Shown: positions 14,723-23,228, counted from the first letter of the stretch. The stretch is 34,808 nt of DNA from Firmicutes bacterium UBA5559 (GCA_002425705.1 DIMT01000017.1:1-34808), one strand, 5' to 3'. Notes: generated by a model not told the origin, from the sequence alone. Made by a program: numbers and translations.

Positions 14723-16657
14723 ATGAAAAACAACTGCAAAAACGGAGATTCCTGCTGCGCCGGCTGCGAAGCAATGAAGGCTTCTCCCGCTGAAAACATC
14801 CATGCCATCACCAGGGAACAGCGAAGAAAGATTCAACGAATCCTGACTGCCCTGGCACTGATGATCATCGCCCTTTTTCTGCCCCTGACAGGGGTATGGT
14901 CCCTGATCTCCTTCCTTCCCGCCTATCTGCTGGTAGGCTATGGAACGTTGAAATCCGCCTTTCAGAACATCCTGGCCGGTGAGGTTTTTGACGAAAATTT
15001 CCTCATGTCCATCGCCACTATTGGGGCCTTTGTCCTGGGGGAATACCCGGAAGCGGTCTCGGTCATGCTCTTTTATCAGGTCGGGGAACTCTTCGAATCC
15101 TATGCCGTGAACAAATCCAGAAGGTCTATCGCCCAGCTAATGGATATCCGTCCCGACTATGCCAATCTTCTTCAGGATGGGCAGGTCCGCACCACCGATC
15201 CTTCCCTGGTCCTTCCTGGTCAGCAGATTCTGATTCGCCCGGGAGAGAAGGTTCCTTTGGATGGCAAGATCCTGGAAGGCTCTTCTTCTTTGGACACCCG
15301 ATCTCTGACCGGTGAATCCATCCCTCGGGACGTGACATCGGGAGACGAAGTCATCAGCGGATGCATCAATATATCCGGGGTTCTGACCGTAGAAGTCACC
15401 CGGCCTTTTTCCGAATCCACCGTGGCCAGGATTCTGGATATGGTGGAAAACGCCAGTGATAAAAAAGCGGATTTTGAAGCCTTTATTACCCGCTTCGCCC
15501 GGGTCTATACCCCGGTAGTGGTCGTATCTGCCCTTCTTCTGGCTCTGGTCCCCCCCCTGCTGATCGAAGGTGCCGCCTTCAGCGACTGGTTTTACCGGGC
15601 TTTGACCTTCCTGGTCATCTCCTGCCCCTGCGCCCTGGTGATCTCTGTACCCCTCACCTTCTTTGCAGGAATCGGTGCTTCTTCCCATGCCGGCATTCTG
15701 GTCAAGGGAAGCAATTATCTGGAAGCTTTGGCCAAAACAGAAACGGTGGTCTTTGATAAAACCGGGACCCTGACCAAGGGAGAATTTCAGGTGGCAGGGA
15801 TTTACCCAGCGAAAGGCTTTACCAAAGAGCAGCTGACAGAAATGGCCGCTCTAGCCGAATATCACTCCAATCACCCAATCTCCCAACCCCTGAAGCAGCA
15901 TTACAAGGGACCTCTTGCTCCGGATCGGATCACCGATTCCAGGGAGATTCCAGGCCAGGGAATCAGCGTTCGGATTGATGGACAGGCTGTTCTTGCCGGG
16001 AACAGCCGGCTGATGGAAGCTAACCAAGTAAATGGCTTTCATGCTGGCATGGAAGGAACTTTGATCCATCTGGCTGTAGACGGGCGATATGCTGGAACCA
16101 TCACCGTCTCCGACCAACTGCGGGAGGACGCCCGGGATGCCCTGAGCCTCCTTCGGAGCAGCGGAGTGAAAAAAACCGTCATGCTGACGGGAGATAAATC
16201 CGATATCGCAGAGGATGTGTCCACAGAACTGGGCATCGACGAGACCTATGCCCACCTGCTGCCTGGTGACAAAGTATCCATTGTGGAGAAAATCCTGGCG
16301 GATCCGGACAGAAAAGGCACCCTGGCTTTTGTGGGAGACGGCATCAACGACGCTCCTGTCCTGGCCCGGTCCGATGTGGGCATCGCTATGGGCGGTCTGG
16401 GCTCCGACGCGGCCATCGAAGCCGCCGATGTGGTCATCATGAATGATCAGCCCTCTCAGGTTCCAGTCATCATCCGAATTGCCCGGGGTACTCTGAAAAT
16501 CGCCCGCCAGAATGTAGCCATCGCTCTGGTCATCAAGTTTGGCGTCCTGATACTTGGAGCTCTGGGATTGGCTTCCATTTGGGCAGCCGTTTTCGCCGAT
16601 GTTGGGGTCACGGTCCTGGCCATCCTCAACGCCATGCGGGCTCTGAAACTGAAATAG
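14723..16657 (+). CDS. cadA: Heavy-metal-translocating P1B-type ATPase (Zn/Cd/Pb exporter)
   Basis: 644 aa P-type ATPase exporting soft divalent metals. The transmembrane metal motif is Cys301-Pro-Cys303 (SCPCALVISVP). The phosphorylated Asp345 is in DKTGTLT, the N-domain His is in HSNHPIS, and MLTGD and GDGINDAP hinge motifs follow. Instead of a full HMA domain the N terminus is a short Cys-rich tail (CKNGDSCCAGCEAM, residues 5-18), which makes it shorter than E. coli ZntA. The frame is open upstream through the arsR gene, but ATG 14723 follows the arsR stop by 35 nt and gives a sensible N terminus; its ribosome site (AAAGG) is weak. Substrate choice of Zn, Cd or Pb cannot be separated by sequence; the 'cadA' symbol is by family. 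Confidence 0.92.
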   Translation: MKNNCKNGDSCCAGCEAMKASPAENIHAITREQRRKIQRILTALALMIIALFLPLTGVWSLISFLPAYLLVGYGTLKSAFQNILAGEVFDENFLMSIATIGAFVLGEYPEAVSVMLFYQVGELFESYAVNKSRRSIAQLMDIRPDYANLLQDGQVRTTDPSLVLPGQQILIRPGEKVPLDGKILEGSSSLDTRSLTGESIPRDVTSGDEVISGCINISGVLTVEVTRPFSESTVARILDMVENASDKKADFEAFITRFARVYTPVVVVSALLLALVPPLLIEGAAFSDWFYRALTFLVISCPCALVISVPLTFFAGIGASSHAGILVKGSNYLEALAKTETVVFDKTGTLTKGEFQVAGIYPAKGFTKEQLTEMAALAEYHSNHPISQPLKQHYKGPLAPDRITDSREIPGQGISVRIDGQAVLAGNSRLMEANQVNGFHAGMEGTLIHLAVDGRYAGTITVSDQLREDARDALSLLRSSGVKKTVMLTGDKSDIAEDVSTELGIDETYAHLLPGDKVSIVEKILADPDRKGTLAFVGDGINDAPVLARSDVGIAMGGLGSDAAIEAADVVIMNDQPSQVPVIIRIARGTLKIARQNVAIALVIKFGVLILGALGLASIWAAVFADVGVTVLAILNAMRALKLK

Positions 16658-16692
16658 CGATCCTGAATCCGGGAATGCCCGGCAAGAAAAAG

Positions 16693-16724
16693 CGAGGTCT
16701 TTGAGTTAAAACTCAAAGACCTCG
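16693..16724 (-). terminator. Terminator of the tup-moe operon, partly encoded by the last codons
   Basis: Read on the minus strand, CGAGGTCTTTGAGTT (16724-16710) and AACTCAAAGACCTCG (16707-16693) form a perfect 15-bp stem around 2 nt, followed by CTTTTTCTT. The 5' arm encodes the final residues EVFEF of the MoeB/ThiF-like protein and the stop codon lies at the loop. It may also block read-through from the convergent ATPase gene, though no T-tract exists on that strand. Confidence 0.88.
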
Positions 16725-17398
16725 TATTGATGATGGAGTAAATCCAGTACCAGCATTCGTCCCTCCAGGGTTTCACCCTTTCGGAAGAGAACCTTCATGG
16801 CCTCCGCCACCTGAATGGAAGCCACCAGGGCCGGAGTGAAGGAAGGATTTCCCAACTCGGTTTCTGCTCCCTTTTCTTCGTTTTCCGGGTAGATTGTTTC
16901 CAGGATTCTGTCCTCTGGCCGGATCACAGCCACCTGGCCATACCACCCAGCAATGGCTCCATGAACCAGTGCTATTTTTTCCTCCCGGCAGCCGGCGGCC
17001 ACGATTTTCCGGGAAGGCATGTTATCCAGAGCATCGATGACCAGATCATGGCCCCGGATGATTTCCCGGCAATTATTTTCCTTGACAAAGGCCACCACCG
17101 GATTCACCCGGACTTCACGGTTGACCTCCCGGATCCGGTCCTCTGCCACCAGGGCCTTTTCTTTTCCGATGAGGCTTTCCTTCGACAACAGCTGCCGATT
17201 CAGGTTGGTTTCATCAAAAACGTCCCCGTCTACTGCTGTAATCTGCCCCACTCCCAGCCGGGCCAGCATCTCAATGATATGACCACCCAAGCCTCCGCAT
17301 CCGATGACACAGATCTTAAAATCTTTCATTCTCCGGTTTTCTTCCGGGGTAAAGGTATTCATGTTCCGCTGATAGCGGTTCTTAAATTGTTCGCTCAT
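16706..17398 (-). CDS. moeB: MoeB/ThiF/HesA-family adenylyltransferase
   Basis: 230 aa E1-like enzyme of the family that adenylates the C-terminal glycine of a ubiquitin-fold sulfur carrier such as MoaD or ThiS. Seen are the nucleotide loop VIGCGGLGG, the DGDVFDETNLNRQ block and the ALDNMPSRK region of the active site. The two CXXC zinc pairs of E. coli MoeB are not present, as in many clostridial members. Placed last in the tungsten/molybdenum cofactor operon, it probably activates a MoaD-like protein, but no carrier gene is in the window, so HesA/ThiF-type roles remain possible. It overlaps the upstream gene by 17 nt. ATG 17398 is preferred over TTG 17407 because of spacing from the AGGAG site. 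Confidence 0.82.
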   Translation of the reverse strand: MSEQFKNRYQRNMNTFTPEENRRMKDFKICVIGCGGLGGHIIEMLARLGVGQITAVDGDVFDETNLNRQLLSKESLIGKEKALVAEDRIREVNREVRVNPVVAFVKENNCREIIRGHDLVIDALDNMPSRKIVAAGCREEKIALVHGAIAGWYGQVAVIRPEDRILETIYPENEEKGAETELGNPSFTPALVASIQVAEAMKVLFRKGETLEGRMLVLDLLHHQYEVFEF

Positions 17399-19316
17399 AA
17401 CCACCAAGCTCCTTCAGCAATGCTTCAAATTCCCGGCTCTCCAGGACCTGGACAAAGGATCGGATCATGGGAGAGCCCCTCAATTCTTCTGCAACGGCAA
17501 AATCATAGTCCTCAAATCCGATGGGAATGAAATCCAGTCCCATGGCTTTGGCGGCTGAATAAACCCCTATTCCGGTGTCTGCAGTCCCGCTGGCCACGGC
17601 TGCTGCCACTGCCATATGGGTGGTCATATCCCGGTCATATCCCTGTATGTCAGCGGAATTGAGGTTTTCCTTCTTCAGCAGGTAATCGGTCAGAACCCTG
17701 GTGCCGGAACCCCGCTGGCGATTGACAAAGAGCACATCCTTCCGGGTGAGATCTTTCAGATCTCGGATTACCTTTGGGTTGCCGGGTGCCACCATCAGTC
17801 CCTGCTCCCTCTTGACTCCCTTGATCAGGAAGGCTTTGCCGGACAGATACCGGTTTATGGTTCCTCTATTATACTCCCCGGTTTCTTCATCCAGCAGATG
17901 AATGGGGGCCATGTGGGTTTCACCGCGCATGAGAGCCATGACCCCGCCCATGCTCCCCACATGGGTGGAGGATAGCTTAAATCCCTTCATCATGCTCCCG
18001 ATGTAATCCATCAGCAGATCATGACTCCCGATGGAAACCAGGGTGCTTTCAATGGTTTTTAAATCTTCAAGAAGCTCGATTTCCACTTCTTCCCCGGCAT
18101 CGTACCCTTCAGCATTTTTAGGAATGACCAGCATTCCATCCGCTTTGACCAGAGTCATGGTTGCTCCGGCTCCCCGGTTCAGAGGTGTTGCAATCAAACG
18201 GTCTCCCACCTTCCCAAGGGTGACCCGGACGTATTCCCGATGCTTGAGGGAAGAAACCAACCGGCGGGACAGGACCGCTTTCTTTTTGATTCTTGAAATC
18301 TCCGACTGATGATTCAGGGATCGCAGAATCGGGAGCACCACTTCTTCAAAAACCAGATAGGCAGAACCCGGATATCCGGGAACTCCGATTACCGGTTTTC
18401 CCTGAACCATGCCCAAAATCGTCGGCTTCCCCGGTTTAATGGCAATCCCGTGGAGTGTCACTTCCCCCAGTTCCTGAATGATAGCAGCGGTAAAATCCTT
18501 GCTTCCCGCTGAAGATCCGGCATTGATGACGATCAGATGATTATCCTTCAACAAGTCCAACAGGGCATTTTTCAGGGTATCATACTCGTCGGGAACGGGA
18601 CTGATCCGGGTGGCCAGGCATCCGACTTCCTCTACGATAGCCTTAAAAGTCCAGGAATTGGTATCAAAGATCTTGCCCTGCTCCAGGTGCTGATAATCAT
18701 CACTGATTTCCGATCCGGTGGGCATAATGCCAACAGCAATTCTTTCAAACACCGGAAGGCTGGTGATGCCACCACTCATCAGGGCCCCGATATCCTGGGG
18801 ACGGATCTGGTGATGCTCCGGCAGGATCATCTCTCCGGCCACGATATCTTCTCCGATAGGTCGGATGTGCTGCCAGGGAGAAGCAGGCAGTAATATCTTA
18901 ACCCGGTCCGCTTCATGACCCAGCATTTCCTTTCCGCCCCGGCTTTCCACTAGGCCGGCTTCCTGCTCCTCCAGCAGAATCACATCCTCGATCATAATGA
19001 CAGCATCATAAGGGTCCCGAAGGATGTGGCCCGTATTGATGTATTCGAAATCCCGTCCTCTTTCCAGAATCACGGGATTGGATTCGGTGGCCAGGTAAGT
19101 TTTTTCCCCTTTCACCATGATGCCGTCCATGGCTGCCGCGTTGTGGTTGGGCGACGATAAGCGGGCAAAAACCGGCTGGCTCAGAATCCGTCCCCGGCTT
19201 TCCTGAACCGGAATCCATTCTTCTTTTATGGAGGCCCGGCAGGGACCGATCTTATCCAGAAAAAGGTTTACCGCTTCTTCCAGGTCCGTTATGGTCAGAT
19301 ATACATTCCGATTCAT
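17382..19316 (-). CDS. MoeA-like molybdotransferase fused to a periplasmic-binding-protein-like domain
   Basis: 644 aa, two-part protein. Residues 1 to about 400 are MoeA-like (VQESRGRILSQPVFA, AAAMDGIMV, INAGSSAGSKDFT, KPGKPTILG, GVPGYPGSAYLVFE), the domain that inserts molybdate or tungstate into adenylated molybdopterin. Residues from about 425 to the end form a PBP-like domain (PF12727 type) with FVNRQRGSGTRVLTDYLL and a GTADTGIGVYSAA block, similar to domains attached to ModE or LysR regulators. No signal peptide is present, so the PBP part is cytosolic and may bind oxyanion or cofactor; that is inference. The frame opens at 19328, but ATG 19316 has GAGGT just upstream; it directly follows the moeA stop. 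Known architecture in clostridia. Confidence 0.9.
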   Translation of the reverse strand: MNRNVYLTITDLEEAVNLFLDKIGPCRASIKEEWIPVQESRGRILSQPVFARLSSPNHNAAAMDGIMVKGEKTYLATESNPVILERGRDFEYINTGHILRDPYDAVIMIEDVILLEEQEAGLVESRGGKEMLGHEADRVKILLPASPWQHIRPIGEDIVAGEMILPEHHQIRPQDIGALMSGGITSLPVFERIAVGIMPTGSEISDDYQHLEQGKIFDTNSWTFKAIVEEVGCLATRISPVPDEYDTLKNALLDLLKDNHLIVINAGSSAGSKDFTAAIIQELGEVTLHGIAIKPGKPTILGMVQGKPVIGVPGYPGSAYLVFEEVVLPILRSLNHQSEISRIKKKAVLSRRLVSSLKHREYVRVTLGKVGDRLIATPLNRGAGATMTLVKADGMLVIPKNAEGYDAGEEVEIELLEDLKTIESTLVSIGSHDLLMDYIGSMMKGFKLSSTHVGSMGGVMALMRGETHMAPIHLLDEETGEYNRGTINRYLSGKAFLIKGVKREQGLMVAPGNPKVIRDLKDLTRKDVLFVNRQRGSGTRVLTDYLLKKENLNSADIQGYDRDMTTHMAVAAAVASGTADTGIGVYSAAKAMGLDFIPIGFEDYDFAVAEELRGSPMIRSFVQVLESREFEALLKELGGYERTI

Positions 19317-19317
19317 G

Positions 19318-20583
19318 CTACACCTCATTCCAGAGCCTGATTTCCACCAGCTGCCCCTTGGTTACTCCTTCCGAAAGAGCCGGCATCCTCAGAAATCCAT
19401 CCCCGTAGCGAAGCTGGGAAATAGATCCGGACTTGGCGTGAATGGGTTCTGCTTCCCATCCTTCCTCTGCTTTCCGGAGCCGAACCATGGTAAAGGTTTC
19501 CCGTCCTTCCCCGCCGTGGATATTTTCCGTCATCCGGGCGGGTATGGTCATGGGTTCTTCTTCATTGCAGAAATAATATTTGCGGATAAAATCCTCTACA
19601 ACGGCGCGAAAGGAAATCACGGCAGCCATTGGGTGGCCCGGTAATCCTACTATTAAGCTGGCCCGTTCATGACAGCAGCAATGTTCATCCTTGATGACCC
19701 CAACGATGGTCGGTTTGCCCGGCTTCATGGCAATGCCGTGGGTGAGAACACCGGGAGAACCCATCTCATTGATGACTGCAGCGGTATAATCTTTGAACCC
19801 GGCGGAGCTGCCCCCGGAAATCAGGACGATGTGATTCCTCCGCAGGGCTTCCTGAACCATGTTTCGGAGATCTTCCCGGGAATCCCGAAGAAGCGCCACC
19901 GTTCCCACCTTACCCCCCAGACTGGTCACCAAAGCGGCCAGGGAATAAGAATTGATATCTCGAACCTGCCCTGGTCCCGGTTCTTCCATGATGCTCACCA
20001 CCTCGTCCCCGGTGGAGATGATGGCTACAACCGGACGGCTGAAAACGGTCACAAAGGCATGGCCCATGGCAGCCAGCAACCCCACATCCCGATTGCTGAT
20101 CCGATGGCCTTGTCGGTAGAGGACCTGGTCTTTACGGAAATCGTCTCCCTTTCTCATGATTCCGGCTCCGGGAGCCACGGAACCGTAGACGGCCAGATTA
20201 TGTTCATCCATTTTTTCCACATATTCGATCATGACCACGGAATCTGCTCCCCCGGGAACCATGCCCCCGGTGGGTACATATACGGCCTTGCCCGGCTCTA
20301 CCAAGTGGATCGCCGCCTTGCCCATCTCTACTTCCCCGATGAGTTCCAGCAGGGCCGGGGAGGATTCGGAAACCCCGAAGGTCTCGGAGGCTTTAAGCGC
20401 ATACCCGTCCACCACCGACCGGTCTGTTTCCGGAATATCGGAAGGGGCCATCAAGTCCTCTGCCAGATACCGGCCCACGGCCTCAAACAGGGGAACTTCT
20501 TCTGTAGTTCGGCTCATGCCGGAAAAATAGGGATGCAGTTTTTCCTTTACTTGCTCAATGGTATCGACTTTCAGTAGGTTCAT
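19318..20583 (-). CDS. moeA: Molybdopterin molybdotransferase MoeA
   Basis: 421 aa, normal MoeA length. It inserts molybdate (or tungstate) into MPT-AMP to complete the cofactor. Visible are the N-terminal EAVGRYLAEDLMAPSDIPETDRSVVDGYA split over domains I/III, the MoCF-binding VPTGGMVPGGADSVVM region, the ISGGSSAGFKDYT motif and KPGKPTIVGV, then GLPGHPMAAV. The C-terminal domain IV (FTMVRLRKAEEG) is present. It follows tupC by 82 nt and precedes the MoeA-PBP fusion with overlapping signals, so both copies are made together. The pairing of two MoeA proteins with a tungstate transporter suggests that one may prefer tungsten, as proposed for some archaeal pairs, but sequence alone cannot say which. 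Confidence 0.93.
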   Translation of the reverse strand: MNLLKVDTIEQVKEKLHPYFSGMSRTTEEVPLFEAVGRYLAEDLMAPSDIPETDRSVVDGYALKASETFGVSESSPALLELIGEVEMGKAAIHLVEPGKAVYVPTGGMVPGGADSVVMIEYVEKMDEHNLAVYGSVAPGAGIMRKGDDFRKDQVLYRQGHRISNRDVGLLAAMGHAFVTVFSRPVVAIISTGDEVVSIMEEPGPGQVRDINSYSLAALVTSLGGKVGTVALLRDSREDLRNMVQEALRRNHIVLISGGSSAGFKDYTAAVINEMGSPGVLTHGIAMKPGKPTIVGVIKDEHCCCHERASLIVGLPGHPMAAVISFRAVVEDFIRKYYFCNEEEPMTIPARMTENIHGGEGRETFTMVRLRKAEEGWEAEPIHAKSGSISQLRYGDGFLRMPALSEGVTKGQLVEIRLWNEV

Positions 20584-20665
20584 AGACTTCTCCTGTTGGG
20601 ATCCAAATAGGTCCCATTTTCATTATATCCATTTCTATTTTGCTTATTTCCATGTGCTTGTCTTA

Positions 20666-21361
20666 TTATATCAGCAATTCCCCGGCGATGAAACGACGGG
20701 TTTTTTCCTCTTTTGGATTCTGAAGGATTTCTTGGCAATCTCCTGATTCCACCAGTTTTCCTTTGTCGAGAAAAAGAAGCCGATTGCAGACCCGACGGGC
20801 CTGAGCCAGGTTGTGGGTAACAAAGAGGATAGTAGTCCCTTCCTCCCGGTTGATCTTCAGCAGCATTTCTTCGATTTCTGCGGTGGTTGCCGGATCGATG
20901 TTGGCGGTAGGTTCATCCAATAGCAGCAGGGATGGCTGAAAGGACAGGGCCCGGGCCAATGCCACCTTTTGGGTTTCTCCGCCGGAAAGCTTCCAGGCTT
21001 TCTGATGTCGTAAATCCAGAAGCCCCAGATCTTCCATTAATTCGTTGCTTCGCTTCTTCATCCCTTCTTCCGGCCAGTTTCTGAGCCTAAGAGGGTACTG
21101 AATATTTCTCTCCACCGATGTCCGAAGCATATAGGGCTGCTGGAACACCTGGGTGACCAGCCGGGGATCCTCCGATTCGTAGACAACTTCTCCCTCGGTA
21201 GCCACATCAATCCGGCTGACAATGTTGAGAAGAGTGGATTTACCCGCTCCATTGGGTCCGATGATGGCGGTTCTGGTCCCTTTTTCTATCGTAACCGATT
21301 CCAGGTCCAGAACTCTTTTCGTTCCATAGTCCCGGACCAGTTTTCTGATTTCCAGTTCCAT
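20666..21361 (-). CDS. tupC: Tungstate ABC transporter ATP-binding protein
   Basis: 231 aa ATPase with Walker A GPNGAGKST (35-43), Q-loop region VTQVFQQPYM, signature LSGGETQKVALARAL, Walker B LLLLDEPTANID and the switch histidine in LFVTHN. It couples ATP hydrolysis to tungstate import with the adjacent permease. ATG 21361 directly abuts the permease stop codon. The assignment to tungstate rests on the binding-protein gene two places upstream. Confidence 0.9.
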   Translation of the reverse strand: MELEIRKLVRDYGTKRVLDLESVTIEKGTRTAIIGPNGAGKSTLLNIVSRIDVATEGEVVYESEDPRLVTQVFQQPYMLRTSVERNIQYPLRLRNWPEEGMKKRSNELMEDLGLLDLRHQKAWKLSGGETQKVALARALSFQPSLLLLDEPTANIDPATTAEIEEMLLKINREEGTTILFVTHNLAQARRVCNRLLFLDKGKLVESGDCQEILQNPKEEKTRRFIAGELLI

Positions 21362-22057
21362 CTATTTGCCCTCCCTTTCCTGAAAATTATAGAGAATGGC
21401 ATTTATAACAAAGGCGATGATCAGCAGCACGATGCCGATGGCAATGGCTCTGCTGTAATCCCCCATTGATTTCAACTCAGTAATATAGGTGGTCATGACC
21501 CGGGTCTTTCCCTTGATGTTTCCCCCGACGATCATGACGGCCCCCACCTCGGATATAGCCCGTCCAAAGCCGCTGACCACGGCGGCTGTCAGGCCGATCC
21601 GCATTTCCCGGATCATTAGAAACATGATTTCCAGTCGGCCTGCTCCCAAGGTGATGCCTAGCCGATTGACCACCGGCGCTTTTTCCCGAACCAGGTTGTA
21701 GATCAGCCCGATGATAATGGGGGTGACCAGACAGATTTGGGCGATGATCATGGCGGTTGGTGTATAGTTCAGCTGCAGGTATCCCAAAGGACCTCGCCGC
21801 ATCAGAATCAAAAAAACAGTCAGCCCCGCGATGACCGGAGGCAGACTCATAAAGGTGTAGATAATTCTTAAAACGACCCCTTTTCCCCGGAAGGAATGGG
21901 TCCCCAGTAGGATTCCCACAGGCATCCCCAGGCAGGTTGACAGAATGACGGAACTAAAGGAAACAAAAAGGGACAGGCCTATTATCCCGACTATTTCCTG
22001 ATCTCCCGATAATATTAATCTGAATGCCTGGGCAATGCCCGCCGAAATCACGTCCAT
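21362..22057 (-). CDS. tupB: Tungstate ABC transporter permease
   Basis: 231 aa inner membrane permease with about five to six hydrophobic helices. The cytosolic coupling (EAA-type) loop is seen as TLGAGRLEIMFLMIREMRIGLTAAVVSGFGRAISEVG, of the kind found in molybdate, tungstate and sulfate importers. It lies 11 nt after tupA and abuts tupC, forming the three-gene transporter cassette. Confidence 0.91.
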   Translation of the reverse strand: MDVISAGIAQAFRLILSGDQEIVGIIGLSLFVSFSSVILSTCLGMPVGILLGTHSFRGKGVVLRIIYTFMSLPPVIAGLTVFLILMRRGPLGYLQLNYTPTAMIIAQICLVTPIIIGLIYNLVREKAPVVNRLGITLGAGRLEIMFLMIREMRIGLTAAVVSGFGRAISEVGAVMIVGGNIKGKTRVMTTYITELKSMGDYSRAIAIGIVLLIIAFVINAILYNFQEREGK

Positions 22058-22068
22058 AAATTAATTCC

Positions 22069-22962
22069 TTATTTCGCAGCGTTAGGGGTAAACAAAGGAG
22101 CACCAAATTCTTCCGTACCAAAGGTTCCGATCAGTTCCTGGGTCTCTGCAGACAGAATCCAGTTTTGGAAAGCTTTAGCCCCGTCAGCGTTGATCAGCTC
22201 ATTCTTTTCCGGGTTGACGCAGATGACACCATACTGATTGTTCAGGATTCCGGAAGGGTTTTTTTCACTGACAATCTGCAGCTGTGTATTTCCGCCTACT
22301 GCCAGCCAGGTAGCCCGGTCAGCGATGGTATATCCCATTTTTTCATCGGCCATGGTGATGACATCACCCATACCGGCAGCGGCTTCCACGTACCACTCTC
22401 CAGCAGGCTGAAGACCGGCTTTTTCCCAGATGGAAAGTTCCTTTTTGTGAGTTCCGGAGTTGTCGCCTCGGGAGATAAAGGTTGCTTCCTTTTCCATAAT
22501 AGCGGTAAATGCGGCGATGGCATCGCTGGCTGCTGCAGCCTTGACACCAGCCGGGTCATCGGCGGGACCGACGATAACAAAATCATTGTACATGACATCA
22601 AATCTTCCGTCAGCGTCAGCATGGCCCTTTTCTACAAAGGCAGCCTCATCCTTGGGAGAATGGACCAGCAGAACATCCGCTTCTCCGGCTTCACCCATAG
22701 CCATAGCTTCTCCGGATCCAACGGAAATAACGTCCACTTCCCATCCGGTCTGATAGGTAAATTCAGGTAAAATGTAATCCAAAAGTCCACTGTCCTTCGT
22801 GCTGGTGGTGGTGGCCAGAATGATCTTGCCCTGAATTTCTGAAGGACCTTCTGCTTCGGGAGCTTCCGGGGCTTCTGCTTCCCCGCCGCCGCAGGCAGCC
22901 AGGGAGAAGGCCATAGCCAGAACCATTAAAATTGCCAACCATCTTTTCTTGCTTGTTTTCAT
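22069..22962 (-). CDS. tupA: Tungstate-binding lipoprotein
   Basis: 297 aa substrate-binding lipoprotein. A signal peptide (MKTSKKRWLAILMVLAMAF) leads to the lipobox LAAC with lipidated Cys24, followed by an acidic, Pro/Glu/Ala-rich linker. The mature part begins with ILATTTSTKDSGLLDYILPEF, a typical TupA oxyanion-binding start, followed by VGSGEAMAMGEAGEADVLLVHSP and a second-lobe SRGDNSGTHKKE. TupA proteins bind tungstate much more tightly than molybdate; molybdate or another oxyanion cannot be excluded by reading. The ATG has a GAGGAGTG site, and the gene follows a structured leader with a terminator (22992-23132), implying feedback control by the cofactor. Confidence 0.92.
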   Translation of the reverse strand: MKTSKKRWLAILMVLAMAFSLAACGGGEAEAPEAPEAEGPSEIQGKIILATTTSTKDSGLLDYILPEFTYQTGWEVDVISVGSGEAMAMGEAGEADVLLVHSPKDEAAFVEKGHADADGRFDVMYNDFVIVGPADDPAGVKAAAASDAIAAFTAIMEKEATFISRGDNSGTHKKELSIWEKAGLQPAGEWYVEAAAGMGDVITMADEKMGYTIADRATWLAVGGNTQLQIVSEKNPSGILNNQYGVICVNPEKNELINADGAKAFQNWILSAETQELIGTFGTEEFGAPLFTPNAAK

Positions 22963-22991
22963 GTTTTCACTCCTCTTTTCTGATAAGAATC

Positions 22992-23020
22992 AAAAAAACC
23001 TTTCTGCTTTCGCCGAAAGG
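22992..23020 (-). terminator. Expression-platform terminator before tupA
   Basis: On the minus strand CCTTTC (23020-23015, as rc) pairs with GAAAGG (23004-22999) over a 10-nt loop and is followed by seven T. An internal CTTTC/GAAAG pairing can replace part of it. It lies 30 nt before the tupA start and 24 nt after the aptamer-like fold, so transcription would stop there when the terminator forms. Confidence 0.78.
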
Positions 23021-23043
23021 GTAGGATTGCGCGCTTAGGCCCA

Positions 23044-23132
23044 GCTGCAATTCCTTTCCAATGCGGGAGGCACGGCGATTTCTCGCCGAACCCATTGGTC
23101 GCCCGTCATAGCCCTTGGCCTTAGACTGCAGC
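23044..23132 (-). ncRNA. Moco/Tuco-type riboswitch aptamer candidate
   Basis: Structured leader of the tup-moe operon, read on the minus strand. Outer stem: 23132-23125 with 23051-23044 (GCTGCAGT with ATTGCAGC, 8 pairs including one G-U). Second stem: CCAATG (23098-23093) with CATTGG (23063-23058). Within it is CGGCGA-GAAA-TCGCCG (23088-23073), a 6-bp hairpin with a GNRA tetraloop, followed by the unpaired GTGCCTCCC stretch. A GGAAAGG lies between the stems. The GNRA hairpin, a GCCTCC segment, and placement ahead of tungstate-transport and cofactor genes are what I associate with the Moco RNA motif, which senses molybdenum or tungsten cofactor. An additional small hairpin (AACTAC/GTAGTT, 23154-23140) precedes it. 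I could not run a covariance search. Confidence 0.68.
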
Positions 23133-23164
23133 GACTCGGAACTACTATGTAGTTGCTTGATTAT

Positions 23165-23192
23165 TTTATAACAGCTGTGCCGGTTCTGTCAA
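23165..23192 (-). promoter_or_regulatory. Promoter of the riboswitch-tup-moe operon
   Basis: Minus-strand TTGACA (23192-23187), 16-bp spacer, TATAAA (23170-23165). Transcription would start near 23158, giving a leader of about 195 nt that contains the whole riboswitch candidate and terminator. Confidence 0.8.
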
Positions 23193-23228
23193 ATCCCAAG
23201 AAGGAACAGAGCAAAGAAATACCAAAAA

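Noticed and set aside
20584..20665. A TATAAT-like element between tupC and moeA as a separate moe promoter
   Set aside because: No -35 element at a sensible distance was found; continuous transcription from the tup promoter is the simpler reading, though not proven.
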